A stretch of DNA of 64,000 bases from Rhizobium sp. BK316 (GTDB lineage Bacteria > Pseudomonadota > Alphaproteobacteria > Rhizobiales > Rhizobiaceae), in assembly GCF_014193695.1 (NCBI RefSeq), contig NZ_JACHZR010000009.1, forward strand, positions 124,001-188,000. The letters are read 5' to 3'. Positions 61,561-64,000 of this stretch are shown in pieces. The notes beneath the pieces were generated by a model. That model was not told where the DNA came from and made no database searches. It worked only from the letters and a program-made list of their open reading frames with translations. The position numbers and the translations under genes are program-made. Each line of letters begins with the position of its first letter. Positions within the stretch are counted from its first letter, which is position 1.

Positions 61561-62433
61561 TCAAAACGCCCCCTTCAGCGCCTCCATCACCACTCGAACA
61601 GCCGGCACATCCTTGATCTCGGCGTGGACCACCAGCCAGACCTCCCGCGTCAGCGGATCTTCATCCTCGATCCGCTGCAGGCCATCCGGCACCGCGAAAT
61701 CCGGCAGCATGACGACACCGCCGCCGAGCCTTGCGGCGGCGGCCTGGAACTCCAGAACCGATGAGCGGATGGCGATCGGCCGGCCGGCGGCGCGTTCGAG
61801 GAGCCGCAGTTGCTGCGGCGAGGCGTTCATGCCCTCGTCATAGCCGATGAAGGTCCATTGCGCCTCCGGCACGGTTTCGAGATAGGCCTTCGATGCATAG
61901 AGATGGAAGGCGATCTGCCCGATTTTGGCGATGGCATAGTCGCCATCTTCCGGCCGCGACAGCCGCACCGCGATATCCGCCTCCCGGCGGTTCAGCGAGG
62001 CGAGCCGCTTTTCGCCCACCAGCGTGATCTCGATGCCCGGATGCTGCCGCCTGACGGCGACGACAGGTTTGGCGAGAAGCACGCTCGACAGCGCCGGCGG
62101 GGCGCTGATCCGCACATGGCCGCGCATGTCGGTGGCGCTCGTGCGGCCAAGCTGCTCGATGACAGCCGTCTGCTGCGCGACGAGGGCCGCGTGCCTCGCA
62201 ACCTCTTCGCCTTCAGCGGTCAGGACGATGCGCCGCCCGCGGCGGTCGACGAGCTTGCGGCCGAGGTTCTTTTCGAGCGCGCTGACGCGCCGGCTGATCG
62301 TCGCGTGCTCGACGCCGATCTGCCGTGCCGCCCCGAGAAAGGTTCCGGCCTGCGCCAGCGCCAGGAAATGCCTGATATCGTCCCAATCTATCTGTGTGAA
62401 ATTGGCTATCTGTGTGAATTCCTTCCCAATCAT
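61561..62433 (-). CDS. LysR-family transcriptional regulator
   Basis: A 290-residue regulator. IDWDDIRHFLALAQAGTFLG begins the helix-turn-helix (ARQIGVEHATISRRVSALEK recognition region, RKLVDRRGRRIVLTAEGEEV). The effector domain covers about 90-290 (GHVRISAPPALSSVLLAKPV, ARLGGGVVMLPDFAVPDGLQ). ATG 62433 gives an N-terminus carrying two near-identical FTQI units, encoded by direct repeats of ctatctgtgtgaa (62388-62400, 62406-62418). It is divergent from the quinone oxidoreductase gene, its likely target, and probably autoregulated from the same spacer. Confidence 0.88.
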   Translation of the reverse strand: MIGKEFTQIANFTQIDWDDIRHFLALAQAGTFLGAARQIGVEHATISRRVSALEKNLGRKLVDRRGRRIVLTAEGEEVARHAALVAQQTAVIEQLGRTSATDMRGHVRISAPPALSSVLLAKPVVAVRRQHPGIEITLVGEKRLASLNRREADIAVRLSRPEDGDYAIAKIGQIAFHLYASKAYLETVPEAQWTFIGYDEGMNASPQQLRLLERAAGRPIAIRSSVLEFQAAAARLGGGVVMLPDFAVPDGLQRIEDEDPLTREVWLVVHAEIKDVPAVRVVMEALKGAF

Positions 62434-62460
62434 TGTGCGACAATAGGGAATTTTCACACA
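62393..62460. promoter_or_regulatory. Three TGTGTGAA motifs around the LysR start
   Basis: tgtgtgaa occurs at 62393-62400 and 62411-62418 (18 bp apart), and in inverse as ttcacaca at 62453-62460. The last lies in the divergent spacer; the first two are inside the LysR coding sequence. This is a plausible binding array for the regulator, though the in-gene copies may be coincidental duplication. Confidence 0.45.
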
Positions 62461-62518
62461 TATGACCACCGGCTAGTTTGTCTTCCTGTAACGGAGCCCC
62501 CACAAAGGAAATTGAACG

Positions 62519-63490
62519 ATGACTGACCAGATCGTCCTGCTGAATGCCCCCGGCGATGTCACCCAGTTCCGGCTGCAGGATCAGCCGCCGCAATCCCCCG
62601 CTGCAGGCGAGGTCAAGATCCGTCATCAGGCCATCGGCACCAATTTCCTCGATGTCTATCACCGCAAGGGGCTCTACGCGCTGCCCTCCTATCCCGCCGT
62701 CATCGGCGTGGAGGCGGCGGGCGTCGTCGAAGAGGTCGGCCCCGATGTCACGGCGCTTTCGCCGGGCGACCGCGTCGCCTATGCCGGCCCGCCGGCCGGC
62801 GCCTATGCCTCCACCCGCATCTTGCCAGCCGAAAGGGTGATCCGGCTTCCCGTTGCGGTCTCCGCAAAGGTGGCGGCAAGCTCGCTGCTCAAGGGCATGA
62901 CGGCCTATATGCTTTTGAAGAAGGTCTGCAATGTCGGCGACGGCAGCACCGTTCTGATCCATGCCGCCGCCGGCGGGCTCGGCAGCATTCTCGTGCGCTG
63001 GGCCAAATCGATTAGCGCCACCGTCATCGGCACGGTCGGTTCGGCCGAGAAGGCAGCGCTCGCCGCCTCCTATGGCGCCGACCACCTGATCGTCGGGCGA
63101 GGGGCCGATATCGTCGCCGAGGTCAAGCGGCTGACTGATGGAAACGGCGTCGATGTCGCCTATGACGGCATTGGCGGCGATATGCTCCTGAAGAGCATTC
63201 GCGCCGTGCGCCCGTTCGGTACCGTTGTCACCATCGGCCAGGCCGCAGGTCCCATTCCGCCCGTTGCCGTGGAAGAGCTTCGGCCCGGCAAATCGCTCTC
63301 GCATCCGAGCATCATGGCCTGGAGCGCCGATCTCGGCCGCTACCGCGAGGCCGCTGAGGCTGCGATATCAGCGATGGAGCGGGGTATCGTCTGCGAGATC
63401 GCTGCCGAATACGGCTTGGCGGATTTTGCGAAGGCGCATGAGGAGATGGAGTCGGGGCGGTCGGCGGGGAGCATATTGCTGCTGCCGTGA
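62519..63490 (+). CDS. NADPH:quinone oxidoreductase (zeta-crystallin-like)
   Basis: A 323-residue medium-chain dehydrogenase/reductase without zinc ligands. The substrate domain is GEVKIRHQAIGTNFLDVYHR, KGLYALPSYPAVIGVEAAGV, VEEVGPDVTALSPGDRVAYA; the NADPH domain has VLIHAAAGGLGSILVRWAKS (about 148-167), then GTVGSAEKAALAASYGADHL and VDVAYDGIGGDMLLKSIRAV. The AAAGGLG loop prefers NADPH. It reduces quinones or enones by one or two electrons. SD AAAGGAAATTGAACG. The divergent LysR gene (61561-62433), 85 nt away, is the likely regulator. Confidence 0.92.
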   Translation: MTDQIVLLNAPGDVTQFRLQDQPPQSPAAGEVKIRHQAIGTNFLDVYHRKGLYALPSYPAVIGVEAAGVVEEVGPDVTALSPGDRVAYAGPPAGAYASTRILPAERVIRLPVAVSAKVAASSLLKGMTAYMLLKKVCNVGDGSTVLIHAAAGGLGSILVRWAKSISATVIGTVGSAEKAALAASYGADHLIVGRGADIVAEVKRLTDGNGVDVAYDGIGGDMLLKSIRAVRPFGTVVTIGQAAGPIPPVAVEELRPGKSLSHPSIMAWSADLGRYREAAEAAISAMERGIVCEIAAEYGLADFAKAHEEMESGRSAGSILLLP

Positions 63491-63747
63491 TGGCGAATCA
63501 TGCCGCATGAGAAGATTCGCGCATCGCCGGTTTTCTACCAGTCGCTGCACCTTTGAAACCCTTTAATACCGGTGTTTGTGGAGCCACAAATTGCGGCGCA
63601 ATCGAATGATCGCGGAAGTTATGATCGGCCCCGAATTGTCAGGAAAGGGAGCGCGATAGGAGGTTTAGTTAAGACTAAATTATCAATGCGCTGTGAGATT
63701 TTATATCGGCCGGCAAGCTGGTCAGGCCACTTCGGGAGGAGACTCGC
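63491..63747. other. Intergenic region with a putative promoter
   Basis: No gene. The stretch 63660-63700 (ttagttaagactaaattatc) is AT-rich and contains a short TTAA-type dyad (ttagttaagactaa), a plausible promoter or operator for the downstream chemoreceptor. No terminator was identified after the oxidoreductase. Confidence 0.35.
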
Positions 63748-64000
63748 ATGAAACGCCCAAGCATCAAGCAGGCCCTTGTTCTGACACTGTCTGCCATCAG
63801 CATTTTCGTTATCAGTCTATCCTATGTTTCACTGAGTACGATCTCCACGATCAGCTCGCACGCGGAGCAGATCGGGCACTTCTGGATGGAGCGGCTCGTG
63901 ACGGCGCGCGAGATCAAGGGCAGTTTCCTCGATCTGCAACTGGCTTATTCCGATTTCCTCCTGGATACGACGGCCGAAGACCAGGGCGCCGGCACGCAAC
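63748..64000 (+). CDS. Methyl-accepting chemotaxis protein, truncated by the window end
   Basis: Only the first 84 codons are in the window, all open. It begins MKRPSIKQALVLTLSAISIF then VISLSYVSLSTISTISS, giving one membrane helix (about residues 8-30), followed by a polar helical segment HAEQIGHFWMERLVTAREIK GSFLDLQLAYSDFLLDTTAE with the pattern of a 4HB_MCP ligand-binding domain. A chemoreceptor normally continues with a second helix, HAMP and signalling domain. SD GGGAGGAGACTCGC is excellent. It is called an MCP by pattern; a hybrid sensor with the same sensor domain is the alternative. Confidence 0.75.
   Translation, partial: MKRPSIKQALVLTLSAISIFVISLSYVSLSTISTISSHAEQIGHFWMERLVTAREIKGSFLDLQLAYSDFLLDTTAEDQGAGTQ

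Overview
The window looks like a chromosomal or chromid segment of a member of the Rhizobiaceae (Rhizobium/Agrobacterium-type Alphaproteobacteria). Several things point there: a rhizobial-type CspA and a TTG-started ribosomal protein S21, RIME-like and other palindromic intergenic repeats typical of this family, BA14K, DUF6494 and KTSC small proteins, an adenylate cyclase with C-terminal TPRs, and GC-rich codon use throughout. No rRNA, tRNA, complete insertion sequence or CRISPR array was seen. This is mainly an accessory region with short transcription units, many regulator/target pairs and several decayed gene fragments.

Layout. 1-3.4 kb: small hypothetical genes, a RIME-like repeat and a RibD/DHFR-like reductase. 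3.8-14.4 kb: the most striking block. It holds a 1761-residue protein (a DMFase large-subunit-like region followed by four DUF4082 modules alternating with three cadherin-like modules), a COG0523 metallochaperone GTPase, a small protein, a type I secretion ABC transporter with a degenerate C39 domain, and its HlyD adaptor, closed by a terminator. The arrangement suggests a dedicated export system for the giant protein. 14.9-19.5 kb: a RES-domain NAD+-phosphorylase-like gene divergent from a KAP-type P-loop NTPase, then an unrecognised gene converging on a DUF488 gene; this has the look of a defence or stress island. 19.9-35.5 kb: a membrane protein (with a decayed partial copy 6 kb away), adenylate cyclase, O-methyltransferase, a DUF2182/DUF1326 pair, GMC oxidoreductase, isochorismatase-like hydrolase, phosphodiester glycosidase, nucleotidyltransferase, GNAT, and a cold-shock/translation cluster (cspA, a small protein, rpsU, a small basic protein) whose 3' end has been duplicated.

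35.8-47.9 kb: an autotransporter, a secreted beta-propeller protein, a SAM methyltransferase (with a decayed C-terminal copy 3 kb away), a BA14K protein, a RidA/WYL-regulator divergent pair with matching palindromic motifs, a PAS protein, a pentapeptide-repeat protein and DUF4142. 48.2-64 kb: a GFA protein, then regulator/target pairs read from divergent promoters (HxlR with a hypothetical gene, LysR with an isochorismatase-like hydrolase, HxlR with an SDR, LysR with a quinone oxidoreductase), the glutamate carrier gltS, a kinase-like phosphotransferase with an altered catalytic motif, a CbrC-family protein, a GST, a peptidoglycan-binding M15 peptidase followed by a GH75 chitosanase-like protein, and the start of a chemoreceptor running off the right edge.

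Functions are assigned from recognisable family motifs read by eye; no database search was possible. Start codons were chosen from Shine-Dalgarno spacing and the expected family N-terminus, and often differ from the longest reading frame.
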